A stretch of DNA of 58,579 nt from an uncultured Opitutia bacterium. Its GTDB lineage: Bacteria > Verrucomicrobiota > Verrucomicrobiia > Opitutales > Opitutaceae. The translations under genes were made by a program, and so were the position numbers. The stretch lies in the NCBI GenBank assembly GCA_903859715.1, contig CAIONS010000004.1, positions 1 through 58,579 of the forward strand, in the 5' to 3' direction. Of the stretch, positions 35,292 through 43,893 are shown piece by piece. Every line of letters starts with the position of its first letter. Within the stretch, counting starts at the first letter, position 1. The notes under the pieces were generated by a model that saw only the letters and a list, made by a program, of their open reading frames with translations, made no database searches and had not been told where the DNA came from.

Positions 35292-36446
35292 ATGAGCACC
35301 ACGACCTGCGATGCCCTTGACCACCGCACCGGCGGGGCGGTGCGGCTCACCTGCGCGGACGACCGGATCAAATCGATCGAGCCCCTCAGCACCAGCACCG
35401 CCGGGCTGCCCGTACTGCTCCCGCCGCTCGTAGACATCCAGATCAACGGCTATGCCGGCGTGGATTTTCAAAACGACCGCTGCACCCGCGCGGATCTCGA
35501 GCAGGCAGCCAACGGACTCGCGGCCGCGGCGTGCAGCCGCTTTCTCCTCACGCTGATCACGGACCAATGGGACCGCCTGCTCGCCCGCCTGCAGCGCGAC
35601 CGCGCACTGCGCGCCTCATCGCCGCTGCTGTCACGCCGCATCGCCGGCTGGCACATGGAAGGACCGTTCATGAGCCCGATCCCGGGATTTCATGGCGCGC
35701 ATCCGCCGGAATTCATGGTGCCACCCACCCCGGAGCGCATGCGCGAACTCAAGGCCGTGACCGGCGACGATCCCGTGCTCATCACCCTCGCGCCGGAATG
35801 GCCCGAGGCGCCCGGCGCGATCCGCTGCGCGCGTGAACTCGGTTTTCGCGTGTGGGTCGGCCATACCAACGCCACCCCAGCACAACTCGCCGCCGCCGTC
35901 GCGGCGGGCGCCGAGGGGCTGACCCATCTCGGCAACGGCTGCCCGACGGAGTGGAACCGGCACGACAACATCACGTTTCGCGCCCTCGATGAGCCGGGCC
36001 TGCGCGTCAGCATCATCCCGGACCGCATTCACGTTTCACCGATGCTGTTCCGTTTGTTTCACCGCAGCCTCGACGAGGCGCGCATCTGCTACACCACCGA
36101 CGCGATCTCGGCCGGCGGCGCGGGTCCCGGGATCTATCCGCTCGCAGGCATGCAGGTGGAAGTTGGGACCGACGGCGTGGTGCGCCAGCCGGGCAAGTCG
36201 AACTACGCCGGCTCCAGCCTCGCTCCGCTCGAGGGCGTCCGTCGCGCCGCCGCGATGCTGAAGCGTTCACCGCAAAACGTGTGGCCGTTTTTCTCCACCC
36301 AGCCCGCGACGTTCGTCGGGCTCCCGCCGGCGCTCGTCGCCGGCGCTCCCGCTGACTATTGCCTGCTCCATGAAACCGGAACCGGCCCGCGAATCGAAAT
36401 CCGCTTCGCCGGCGAACCCGTCCGCGAGGTGCTGTGGACATCATGA
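35292..36446 (+). CDS. nagA: N-acetylglucosamine-6-phosphate deacetylase
   Basis: A 384-residue amidohydrolase that deacetylates N-acetylglucosamine 6-phosphate, feeding NagB. Motifs: LVDIQINGYAGVDF (about 46), GWHMEGPF with metal-binding Glu123, VGHTNATP (His191), THLGNG (His212) and YTTDAIS with the catalytic Asp270. The start is ATG 35292; the frame is open upstream through nagB but only the part from 35292 matches the family. The stop overlaps the start of the downstream hydrolase gene (ATGA), so the three genes are translationally linked. Confidence 0.9.
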   Translation: MSTTTCDALDHRTGGAVRLTCADDRIKSIEPLSTSTAGLPVLLPPLVDIQINGYAGVDFQNDRCTRADLEQAANGLAAAACSRFLLTLITDQWDRLLARLQRDRALRASSPLLSRRIAGWHMEGPFMSPIPGFHGAHPPEFMVPPTPERMRELKAVTGDDPVLITLAPEWPEAPGAIRCARELGFRVWVGHTNATPAQLAAAVAAGAEGLTHLGNGCPTEWNRHDNITFRALDEPGLRVSIIPDRIHVSPMLFRLFHRSLDEARICYTTDAISAGGAGPGIYPLAGMQVEVGTDGVVRQPGKSNYAGSSLAPLEGVRRAAAMLKRSPQNVWPFFSTQPATFVGLPPALVAGAPADYCLLHETGTGPRIEIRFAGEPVREVLWTS

Positions 36447-37594
36447 AACCTTCATCGCCGATCTCGATGATTGGCGCTTACGGCGCCTGGGCCGCCACGC
36501 TGCTGCCCGAAACGCCGGGGCCGCTTTCGTTGCAGTACTGTCCGCCGGGTGAATTCGCCGCCCGCCGGGCCGCCGCCCGCGCCCGGGTTACGGCGTGCAT
36601 GGCCCCACCGCCGACGCCCGGCGGAATCGTGGCCAAGGTCAGCCAGAGCTACGCGTACAACGGCCTGACCATCGAGGAAATCACGTGGCAACTGCCCTAC
36701 GGTCCGGCAACGCAAGGGGTGGTTTTGAAACCCGCCGGCGCCACCGGCCGGCTACCCGCGGTGCTGGCGCTGCACGACCACGGCCGGTTCAAGTTTTTCG
36801 GCAAGGAGAAGATCGCGCAGACCGGGTCCGCGGTGCACCCGCTCGTCGCGTCTCACCGCGCCGACGCCTACGAGGGCCTCGCCTGGGCCAATGAACTCGC
36901 GCACCGCGGCTACGTCGTGCTCGTGCATGATGCGTTTGCCTTCGGGAGCCGGAAGGTGCGCCTCGCCGAGGTGCCGCCGGAATTGCGCGGAAGCCTGCAG
37001 GACGACACCGACGATTCGCCTGCGGGTGTCGCCGCGTACAACGACTGGGCCGCCGAGCACGAGCACGTGATGGCGAAGTCGCTGTTCAGCGCCGGCACGA
37101 CGTGGCCCGGCGTGTTTGCGGTCGAGGACCGCGTGGCGCTCGACGTCCTGTGCGCACGGCCGGATGTCGATCCCGACCGCGTGGGTTGCGCAGGACTTTC
37201 CGGCGGCGGGCTGCGCACGGTGTTTCTTGCCGGGCTGGACGACCGCATCCGGTGTACCGTCTGCGTGGGGATGATGACGACGTGGCGCGACTACCTCCTC
37301 TACAAAAGTTATACGCACACGTGGATGTGCTATGTGCCGCTGCTCCCGCGCGACCTCGACTATCCGGAAATCCTCGGCCTGCGGGCGCCGTTGCCGACGC
37401 TGGTGATCAACGCCCGCGAAGACCCGTTCTTCACGCTCGCCGAAATGGAAAGCGCCGCCGCCATTCTCGCCAACGTTTATTCATCGAGCGGACAACCCGA
37501 AAAATTCGCCTGCTCCTGGCATCCCGGCCACCACCAGTTCAACCGCGCCATGCAGGCCGAGGCCTTCACGTGGTTTGGCCGCTGGCTGGGGTGA
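36443..37594 (+). CDS. Alpha/beta hydrolase of the dienelactone hydrolase type, probable esterase
   Basis: A 383-residue hydrolase. The nucleophile elbow is GLSGGG (Ser253), the oxyanion region LALHDHGRFKF (about 108), an acid residue is probable in NAREDPFFTLAEM (about 335), and the His is in WHPGHHQFN (about 363). The start overlaps the nagA stop as ATGA. Related proteins include sugar-ester hydrolases and dienelactone hydrolase-like proteins. Coupling with nagBA suggests that it removes acyl groups from amino-sugar-containing oligosaccharides, which is an inference. No signal peptide is visible. Confidence 0.8.
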   Translation: MKPSSPISMIGAYGAWAATLLPETPGPLSLQYCPPGEFAARRAAARARVTACMAPPPTPGGIVAKVSQSYAYNGLTIEEITWQLPYGPATQGVVLKPAGATGRLPAVLALHDHGRFKFFGKEKIAQTGSAVHPLVASHRADAYEGLAWANELAHRGYVVLVHDAFAFGSRKVRLAEVPPELRGSLQDDTDDSPAGVAAYNDWAAEHEHVMAKSLFSAGTTWPGVFAVEDRVALDVLCARPDVDPDRVGCAGLSGGGLRTVFLAGLDDRIRCTVCVGMMTTWRDYLLYKSYTHTWMCYVPLLPRDLDYPEILGLRAPLPTLVINAREDPFFTLAEMESAAAILANVYSSSGQPEKFACSWHPGHHQFNRAMQAEAFTWFGRWLG

Positions 37595-37718
37595 TCCGGG
37601 TTCAATCCGGTCGCCCGCCAATTTTCGCGAATGTCGGCGAATCCGAACTTCGATCAGGGGTTCGCGGACTGAAAGCCTACCGCTTATCGCTTAACGCCTA
37701 AAGCCGGCGGCCAAGCCC

Positions 37719-39572
37719 TCACGCCGGCCGGATCACCACGCGGATCGTCGCTGACCTGATTTCACCCCGGCAGCGCAGCGCGAGGCGCGTCGGATGCGGC
37801 GGCTGGTCGATCGTGTCGGTCACGATTTCCAACGCCGCGCCTTCGCAGCTCACTTTGGCCGTGAGCGCGGCATGGTCGTCGTAAATCCGGAGGTTCAGGC
37901 CGTCGGCCGTGAACTTACCCAACGTGATGAGCGCGGATTCGAACGCGGCCGGCTCGCCCAGTTCGACGTGATCGGTGATCGTGAGCGAACCAGCGCCCCG
38001 GCGGTCGTATAAAAATTCGCGCGTGAGCCGCTGCAGCGCGGGCACGTCGTAGGCGTTGCGCAGGTCCAGGACGAGCCGGTCGGTGTCATCGGTGAATTGC
38101 TTCGCCAGGACCCGCGTGCGCCAGTCGGGGCCGAACTCCTGCAGGCGGCCGGCGACGCGCGGCACGGGATGGCCGTACGAATTGAGCAGCTGGCTCTCGT
38201 AGCGCCGCTCGCTGAATGTGCGGAAACTCGACGGCTCCGGACCGGGATCGACGATCAGCGGGAGGCCATCGAGCACGACCGTAAAGGTGCCGAGGTCATT
38301 GTGATTGTGGTTCACGCCGTTGTTGCCGCCGAGCAGGGTCGCGGCGAAACGCCGGCCGGTCCGCGGGCCCGGCCGGCAGATGAGCAGGGTGGCCGCATCA
38401 AACCAGTTGCGCAGCGGGCGGTAGGGTATCCGCCGGACCGGATGCTGCGGGTCGCGCGTGCGGAACATCCACAGCAGCGGCTCGGAGGCGGCAGGCAGGC
38501 CGAGACCAGCCAGCACGTCGAGGCCGGCAGGCTCGAGCCCCGCCGGCGGCGTGCCGGCGCGATTCGCGAGCCAGAGTCCCACCCAGGGGATCGGCTGCCC
38601 GCCCACCCCGCTGTCGGCAAAGCTCGGGTAAACACCGGGCTCGATCTCGGTGCGGTCCGCGAAGAGCGCGACGCGGCGCATTTTCGCATCGGCCAGCAGG
38701 TCGAGGGCGTTGCCCGTCCCGCGGCGGAGCACCTCGGACAGCATGAGGTAATGCAGGGTCCCGTAACTCCAGTAACCGATGCCCTCGGTGCAGCAACCGT
38801 CGTCGGGAAATCCCTGGCGGAAACCTGCGATCTGCGACTCGGTGAAGGCGAGCCACCACGCGCGGTCCGCCGCGTCGGGCAGGATCGCAGCGGCGGCCTG
38901 GGCAATGGCGGCAAGGCAGACCGAGAGCCAGTTGTGCTTCACGCCCAGCCACCAGATCAGGTCGCGGCCGGTCTCGATATGCTGCCGCAGCGGAGTGAAG
39001 AGCCGGGCGTTGAGCTCGGCCCGCAGCGCGGCGCGAAAGTCGGCGGACAGCCGCGGGCCCAGGATGAAGCCGGTCAGGGCGAGATTTTCCGCATAGTGCG
39101 CGACTCCGAGGTCGGCCTCGACTGTCTCCCCGTTGAAGTTCCGCTTCTGGCGGTCCTCGTACGGATGCATCCACGTGCGCAGCGCGGCGAGCTGCCGGAA
39201 GTCGGAGGCGATGAGCGGGAGGAATTCGCCCGTGTCGTAAATCGCCTCGGCGAGAAGAAACATCCCCTGGCGCTGGCGGACGGCGAGCGTCACCTTCCAG
39301 AATTTGGAGACATCCCCGGTCTCCTGGGTCTCGAGAAAGAAGGCGTCCGTGTAACCGGGAAACGGCAGCGCCGCCTGCTCGCGGGCCGCGCGAAGGGCGC
39401 GCCGGCCGAAATCCGTGTCCCGCCACGGATCCCACGCCACGCGATCCGTGACGACGGGCGCGAGGGCGAAGGGTTCGTTCGGCAAAATCGCCTCCAAGCC
39501 CCGGACGCGGTCCGGATCGGGCGCGAGGGTTTCGTCCGGCGGCACGTCAAAGTTGAAATCGTAGGCGCCCAT
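37719..39572 (-). CDS. Heparinase II/III-like protein (MGAYDFNF type, copy 2)
   Basis: A 617-residue paralogue of the protein at 16840-18699, colinear throughout: MGAYDFNFDVPPDE start, LGVKHNWLSVCLAAIAQ, GIGYWSYGTLHYLMLSEV, and NHNHNDLGTFTVVLDGLPLI opening the beta-sandwich. No signal peptide, so probably cytoplasmic. It is last of an apparent four-gene operon with a dehydrogenase, a TPR-like protein and a solute-binding protein, which links this lyase-like group to the uptake proteins. About 125 bases separate it from the upstream gene. Confidence 0.75.
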   Translation of the reverse strand: MGAYDFNFDVPPDETLAPDPDRVRGLEAILPNEPFALAPVVTDRVAWDPWRDTDFGRRALRAAREQAALPFPGYTDAFFLETQETGDVSKFWKVTLAVRQRQGMFLLAEAIYDTGEFLPLIASDFRQLAALRTWMHPYEDRQKRNFNGETVEADLGVAHYAENLALTGFILGPRLSADFRAALRAELNARLFTPLRQHIETGRDLIWWLGVKHNWLSVCLAAIAQAAAAILPDAADRAWWLAFTESQIAGFRQGFPDDGCCTEGIGYWSYGTLHYLMLSEVLRRGTGNALDLLADAKMRRVALFADRTEIEPGVYPSFADSGVGGQPIPWVGLWLANRAGTPPAGLEPAGLDVLAGLGLPAASEPLLWMFRTRDPQHPVRRIPYRPLRNWFDAATLLICRPGPRTGRRFAATLLGGNNGVNHNHNDLGTFTVVLDGLPLIVDPGPEPSSFRTFSERRYESQLLNSYGHPVPRVAGRLQEFGPDWRTRVLAKQFTDDTDRLVLDLRNAYDVPALQRLTREFLYDRRGAGSLTITDHVELGEPAAFESALITLGKFTADGLNLRIYDDHAALTAKVSCEGAALEIVTDTIDQPPHPTRLALRCRGEIRSATIRVVIRPA

Positions 39573-39698
39573 GGATGGATCAGTGCGGCCGACGGTGGCG
39601 CCGCAGGATGGACGGACGGGACACGGAGCGGGGGTTCACAAGGCGCGGAAATTGGCGCAGCCGGGCATTCACTGCAAAGTCGAAGTGCGCAGTCATGC

Positions 39699-41282
39699 TC
39701 AGTGCGACAACGCCGCCTGGCGCAGCTTCAGCTCGACGTAGCAGGCGCTGGCTTCCTGTTCGTTCTGGGCCTCGACCATGGCCTGAAATTTGCGCTGCAG
39801 CGCGGACGCCTGCGGCTCGCCGCGCAGCAGCCGGTGCGTGGCCTCGATGCCGCTGTCGTTGAGCGCCACCTCCCGCCAGTCCCGGTGAACGCCATCCGCG
39901 AGGTCCGCACGCATGGCGCCGGCCAGGACCGGCCGGACCGAATCGAGGAAGGCGGCGCTGCTGCCATCCGGGCCGGAAAGCAGATGCATCCGGCTGACGA
40001 GCAGCTGGCCGGTCGAACCCAGCCACAGGGTCGGCCCCGGGGGATAACCACGGCTGTCCGGCGCGAAATGCTTCATGAACCCCTCGGGCTCGATGCCGAC
40101 GATGACCGGCAGCGTGCCGCTGAGGCGGGCGAATTTCCGGTCCTCCGCCTGGCTGGTGAGGAACCGGAGAAAATCCAGCGCAAGTTCGGGGTGCGGCGAC
40201 GAACGGACGATACCAAAGCCGCCGTAGACGTTCAGTACGCCATCCGCGCTGGGGCCCAGGAGATTGGCGCCGAAGCCGGACTTGCCCGGCTGGGGCGACG
40301 GGTCGCGGAAAACTCCGAATGGAAAACTGACCTGTTGCCGGATGCCGGTGGCATCCTGGCTGGAGGCCAGGAGCATCAGGGCGCGGCCCTGCGCAAAATA
40401 GAACAGCGCATCATCGCGTTCGAACTGGAGGAACCCCGGTGGCATCTCCCGGCAGATCAGGCTCATGAGTTCGGCCGCCCCGCGGATGCCGGGATGATCC
40501 AGCGTCCACTGGCCGCCCAGATAGCCCAGAAAAAGCTCCTTGGTGTCCACGGGGAACGTGCCGCCGGGATTCAACGCCGCCGCCAACCGCTGGGTCTGGC
40601 CCCGAAAGAGGTCGTCAAGGATGACCGACCCGGTGGTGCGTGAGCCGGCCAGCGGCACGATATCCCGGCCCGTGCGTGCGGAAAACGCCCGGACTTTCTC
40701 CCCCAGCCCGAGCAGATCCTCGAAGGTATGCGGCGGCTCGGTGCGGCCGGTGATCTCGCGCAGCAGGTCGAGATTGTAATAGATCCGCGTGGTGGTGGCG
40801 AAGACCGACGCGCTGTAGCGCTCGAATTGAAAGGGGAGATAGGGCTCGTCCATGCCATTGACGTAGGTGCTGCGCCAGGCGACATGCGCGAGCGGGGTGC
40901 CGGCGTTATAAGGATTGGGCTCCTCGATGTCGTCGGTGAGCGGCCGGAAGAGCGGCTGGTCCGTCGGGCCGCCCACGCCATGCACCATCTCGACCAGGTC
41001 GGGCCCCGATCCGCCGACAACCTGGGTTCGGCCCCAGCTGGTGTAGATGCGCTCCGGGATCAGCATCTGGCGGATGCGGATTCCCGGATGAAGGGCCTCG
41101 TAGTCGCGGGCGACCGCTTCCAGGCCCTCGCGGATCCCGCTCTCCAGCTGCAGGTGGGCTAACGTCAGGGTCACCTGCGCATGATTCCTGACGGACTGGC
41201 GGACGACGCGGCAGGTTGCCACGACGAAGCCGCCGAAGAACACCAGCAACGCCAGACTGCGAAAACCAAAGGAGCGGGTCAT
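39699..41282 (-). CDS. Membrane-anchored ABC-type extracellular solute-binding protein (pair 4)
   Basis: A 527-residue divergent relative of the three solute-binding proteins of the left array. The N-terminal anchor (about residues 8-26), EPNPYNAGT, LAGSRTTGS and LDFLRFLTSQAEDRKFARLS are shared with them, but FAHWQIERGPP has become LAHLQLESGIREG. The start overlaps the TPR-like stop as ATGA (41279-41282), the same arrangement as in the other three pairs. Function as an oligosaccharide-binding protein is inferred. No permease is near. Confidence 0.75.
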   Translation of the reverse strand: MTRSFGFRSLALLVFFGGFVVATCRVVRQSVRNHAQVTLTLAHLQLESGIREGLEAVARDYEALHPGIRIRQMLIPERIYTSWGRTQVVGGSGPDLVEMVHGVGGPTDQPLFRPLTDDIEEPNPYNAGTPLAHVAWRSTYVNGMDEPYLPFQFERYSASVFATTTRIYYNLDLLREITGRTEPPHTFEDLLGLGEKVRAFSARTGRDIVPLAGSRTTGSVILDDLFRGQTQRLAAALNPGGTFPVDTKELFLGYLGGQWTLDHPGIRGAAELMSLICREMPPGFLQFERDDALFYFAQGRALMLLASSQDATGIRQQVSFPFGVFRDPSPQPGKSGFGANLLGPSADGVLNVYGGFGIVRSSPHPELALDFLRFLTSQAEDRKFARLSGTLPVIVGIEPEGFMKHFAPDSRGYPPGPTLWLGSTGQLLVSRMHLLSGPDGSSAAFLDSVRPVLAGAMRADLADGVHRDWREVALNDSGIEATHRLLRGEPQASALQRKFQAMVEAQNEQEASACYVELKLRQAALSH

Positions 41283-42100
41283 GGACGTGCCTCCCGGTTC
41301 AGCGCGGCCATCCGGCGGCCGACTTCATCCGCCTTGGAGTCGTGGGGAAACTCCGTGAGAAAGCGGCCATAATAAACCGCGGCCTCGCCCGGGCGCCCCA
41401 GGGCCTCGGCGGACTCGGCGGCCTGCAGCAGGAGCCGGTTGAGGTGCGGTACGCGCACGACCAGATCGGATTCAAGGCACGCCACCATGAGCGGGTACGC
41501 CCGCGCGTGGTCGCGCCGCAGCTTGATCAGCGCCGAGGCGAGAATCAGCCGCGTGTCCCGCCGGGACTCGGGCGTGGCGAGGCGCCCGATCAGTGCCTCG
41601 ATTTCCGCCTCGCGCCGGTCCCATTCGTCGCGCGGGACATCATCGAACAGCAGGAGCAGCGCGAGTTTCGGGGCGGCCAGCTGGGCGTAAAAACTCTCCG
41701 GATGGACGGCCAGCAGCGCGCGATAGCCGGCGACCGCGGCCGGCCGGCCCGGGGGGCCATCCTGCAACTGATGGATCCGCGCCAGATAGTAGGCGGCGGC
41801 AATACCGGGGTCGTCTCCCGGCGCGGCCGCGCACAGTCCCTCGAGGATCTGTTCCGAGGCGGCGATTTTTCCCGAGGTTCCCGGCTGGGCGCTCAGCAGC
41901 GAAACCGCCTCGCCCAGCTGCGCTTCGCGGGTGGCGGGATCGTTGGGCGCCACGGCCGCAAACAACTCGCCGGCCCGGTTGGCATTGCGTTGGGCAAGCT
42001 CCTCCCACCCCGCCTGCACGGTCGCCGGCTCAGCACCCCGGGCTGCGACGGCCAGCAGGCAAAAGGCGAGCGGCCTGAAACCCGCGGTAGGTCCTGCCAT
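41279..42100 (-). CDS. Exported TPR-like helical protein (pair 4)
   Basis: A 273-residue relative of the other TPR-like partners. Signal peptide (GFRPLAFCLLAVAARGAEP), then helical repeats (AVAGYRALLAVHPESFYAQL; RPGEAAVYYGRFLTEFPHDSKA). It starts with ATG, unlike the other three, and does not carry the conserved leader. Its start lies 23 bases after the stop of the dehydrogenase gene, so it is probably the second gene of the operon 43128 to 37719. Confidence 0.65.
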   Translation of the reverse strand: MAGPTAGFRPLAFCLLAVAARGAEPATVQAGWEELAQRNANRAGELFAAVAPNDPATREAQLGEAVSLLSAQPGTSGKIAASEQILEGLCAAAPGDDPGIAAAYYLARIHQLQDGPPGRPAAVAGYRALLAVHPESFYAQLAAPKLALLLLFDDVPRDEWDRREAEIEALIGRLATPESRRDTRLILASALIKLRRDHARAYPLMVACLESDLVVRVPHLNRLLLQAAESAEALGRPGEAAVYYGRFLTEFPHDSKADEVGRRMAALNREARP

Positions 42101-42123
42101 GGGTCTGGTGGATTTCCTCCGCT

Positions 42124-43128
42124 TCAGCTCGAGCGCTCGTAAACCTCGGGCGTGATGACGGCCTCGAGCGGCTCGCCGGCGGCGTAGGCGCGCAGGTTAC
42201 GCAGGGCGAAGGTACCCGAGTCGACGCCGCGGTCCGGCGTGGGGCCGGCGATATGCGGAGTGAGGCCGACGTTCAACAGCCCGCGGAAACCGCTGTCCAC
42301 CGGCAGCGGCTCCTCCCAATAGACATCGAGCCCGATGGCAATCCGGCCTTCGCGCGCGACGCGCAACAGCGCCGCCTCGTCGACCAGGGCGGCGCGGCCG
42401 ACGTTCACGAAGACGCCGCCGGGGCGGATGAGCCGCAGGTGGCGTTCTGTGACAATCCCGATGGTCGCGGGAATCAGCGGGCCAAGTTCGATGATGACGT
42501 CGTTGTCGGCGAAGAGCGCGTCGAGCGAGGCGGCGCACGCCACGCCGTGCTGCCGCGCCACCGCGTCATCCACATCGGGCGCAAAGACCGAGACCGTGCA
42601 GTCGAACGGCCGCACCAGCTTGACGAATGCCCGGGCCGCCGGGCCGAATCCATGAATACCCACGCGGCGCTCGAAGAGCGAGCGGACCTGCTCACAGCCC
42701 TCGCGCCAGCCACCCTCCCGGTGCATCAGCAGGGTCCAGCGCGTGGCCATGCGCAGGCAGGCCAGCGTGTGGAAGAATGCGCACTCGGCGACCGTCCGGC
42801 TGATGGAATTGCCCCAGTTGGTGAGTAGCAGGCCGCGCTCAAGCTGCATGCGTGTGACCAGGTGTTTCACCGAGCCGGCCAGATAGCAGACGTAGCGCAG
42901 CCGCGGCGGAAAGGTGACGAGTGGCGCGGGGGTTCGCCAACAGATGACCAGCACCTCGGGATCGGTCGCAGTCAGCTCGCGGGCAAACGCCTCGGCGGTG
43001 AGCCCGGTGGGATCGAGCAGCCGAAATTCCGGCGCCACCGCGCGCAGCTCGGCGAACATGGCCTCCGAAAAAAACTTCGCCTGTTCCTCCGGCGTGAGAA
43101 CGGCGAGCAAAGCGGCAGGGCGTGGCAT
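42124..43128 (-). CDS. D-isomer-specific 2-hydroxyacid dehydrogenase
   Basis: A 334-residue NAD(P)-dependent enzyme of the D-2-hydroxyacid dehydrogenase family. The dinucleotide site is GIHGFGPAAR (about 157), the catalytic Arg is in NVGRAALVDEAAL (about 236), a conserved Glu in DVYWEEPLP and the His in LTPHIAGPTPD (about 285). The start was set at ATG 43128; the frame is open to 43608 but the upstream part does not resemble the family. It could reduce glyoxylate-type or sugar-derived 2-oxo acids; the substrate is unknown. It leads the operon with the fourth TPR/solute-binding pair and the heparinase-like gene. Confidence 0.85.
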   Translation of the reverse strand: MPRPAALLAVLTPEEQAKFFSEAMFAELRAVAPEFRLLDPTGLTAEAFARELTATDPEVLVICWRTPAPLVTFPPRLRYVCYLAGSVKHLVTRMQLERGLLLTNWGNSISRTVAECAFFHTLACLRMATRWTLLMHREGGWREGCEQVRSLFERRVGIHGFGPAARAFVKLVRPFDCTVSVFAPDVDDAVARQHGVACAASLDALFADNDVIIELGPLIPATIGIVTERHLRLIRPGGVFVNVGRAALVDEAALLRVAREGRIAIGLDVYWEEPLPVDSGFRGLLNVGLTPHIAGPTPDRGVDSGTFALRNLRAYAAGEPLEAVITPEVYERSS

Positions 43129-43422
43129 GGAAGTGGGCGGATTCCTCGTTCGAGCCAGCCTCGGAGCCGGACGAAAGTGGGGGCGACGTTGAGGCAGCTG
43201 ACACCGGCTGTCCATCCCCGGCCGCAGGTTGAATCCTGACCAATCCGGCGAACCGGGCGCGAAACCCTGCCCATTTCTTGCGCGAAGCGCTCGCGGCCAA
43301 CGGCATCCGCCTTGATCGCCAAATCGCCCTAGCCGATCCATGCCTGCGATGATAAAGTGAGGAACCCCCGAAGCCTTGGTGAAATCGATCGATCGCCCAG
43401 CAGTCGCAGAATTGCCTTCTCC

Positions 43423-43791
43423 ATGAAAACGAACCTCCGGCTCTTTCTTCCGACGTCGGCCGCCCTCTCCCTCCTCATCGGTGTCATCGCCCTGCTGCTC
43501 GCGAACACCGCCCGGGCCGATGACACCCGGGTGATTCTCTCGGTCGAGCTGACCCCGGCAGGGGAAAAAATCGCCGCCCCTACGCCCGGGCACCCGATCT
43601 ACTATCACCCGGTCTATCTCGGCTACAAGGAGATGGGGCCCGTGCTCGATTTTTATGAGCGGAAGCCCGCCTCCGAGGACGCAATCCGCCGATCGCTCAC
43701 CGACGCCCTAGCCAGGCAGGGCTACCCCCATCATTCAGCGTCGAACTTATCGAGCGCTGTATCAAATGTGTTACAGGCGCATGGCGGGTGA
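43423..43791 (+). CDS. Exported small protein of unknown function, possibly truncated at its C-terminus
   Basis: A 122-residue protein with a signal peptide (LRLFLPTSAALSLLIGVIALLLANTARA). The mature part starts DDTRVILSVELTPAGEKIAA and includes PIYYHPVYLGYKEMGPVLDF and a helical RSLTDALARQGY. The last 25 or so residues (PHHSASNLSSAVSNVLQA) are low in complexity and unlike the rest. Because the AT-richer island begins here, the natural end of the gene may have been replaced by island sequence. This is an inference from composition. The start was placed at Met 43423 rather than 22 codons upstream. Confidence 0.5.
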   Translation: MKTNLRLFLPTSAALSLLIGVIALLLANTARADDTRVILSVELTPAGEKIAAPTPGHPIYYHPVYLGYKEMGPVLDFYERKPASEDAIRRSLTDALARQGYPHHSASNLSSAVSNVLQAHGG

Positions 43792-43893
43792 TAAGCCTTG
43801 CAAGAGACTGGCAAGAAATGAACTGTCGAGGCTTCGGTCAGACTACCCCTCTGCTTGAACACTGCGCATATTAAAACCACCGTCGTTTTGCGC

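Noticed and set aside
38097-40643. A long open frame (848 codons) on the plus strand
   Set aside because: It runs antisense across the heparinase-like and solute-binding genes, has Arg/Gly/Ala-rich shadow composition and matches no family. It results from high GC at third positions.
43129-43608. N-terminal extension of the 2-hydroxyacid dehydrogenase
   Set aside because: It overlaps the start of the divergent gene at 43423 and does not resemble the family; ATG 43128 gives the normal length.
43770-43792. Candidate left attachment site (ATGGCGGGTGAT)
   Set aside because: Only a short similarity to the tmRNA end, expected by chance in GC-rich DNA.
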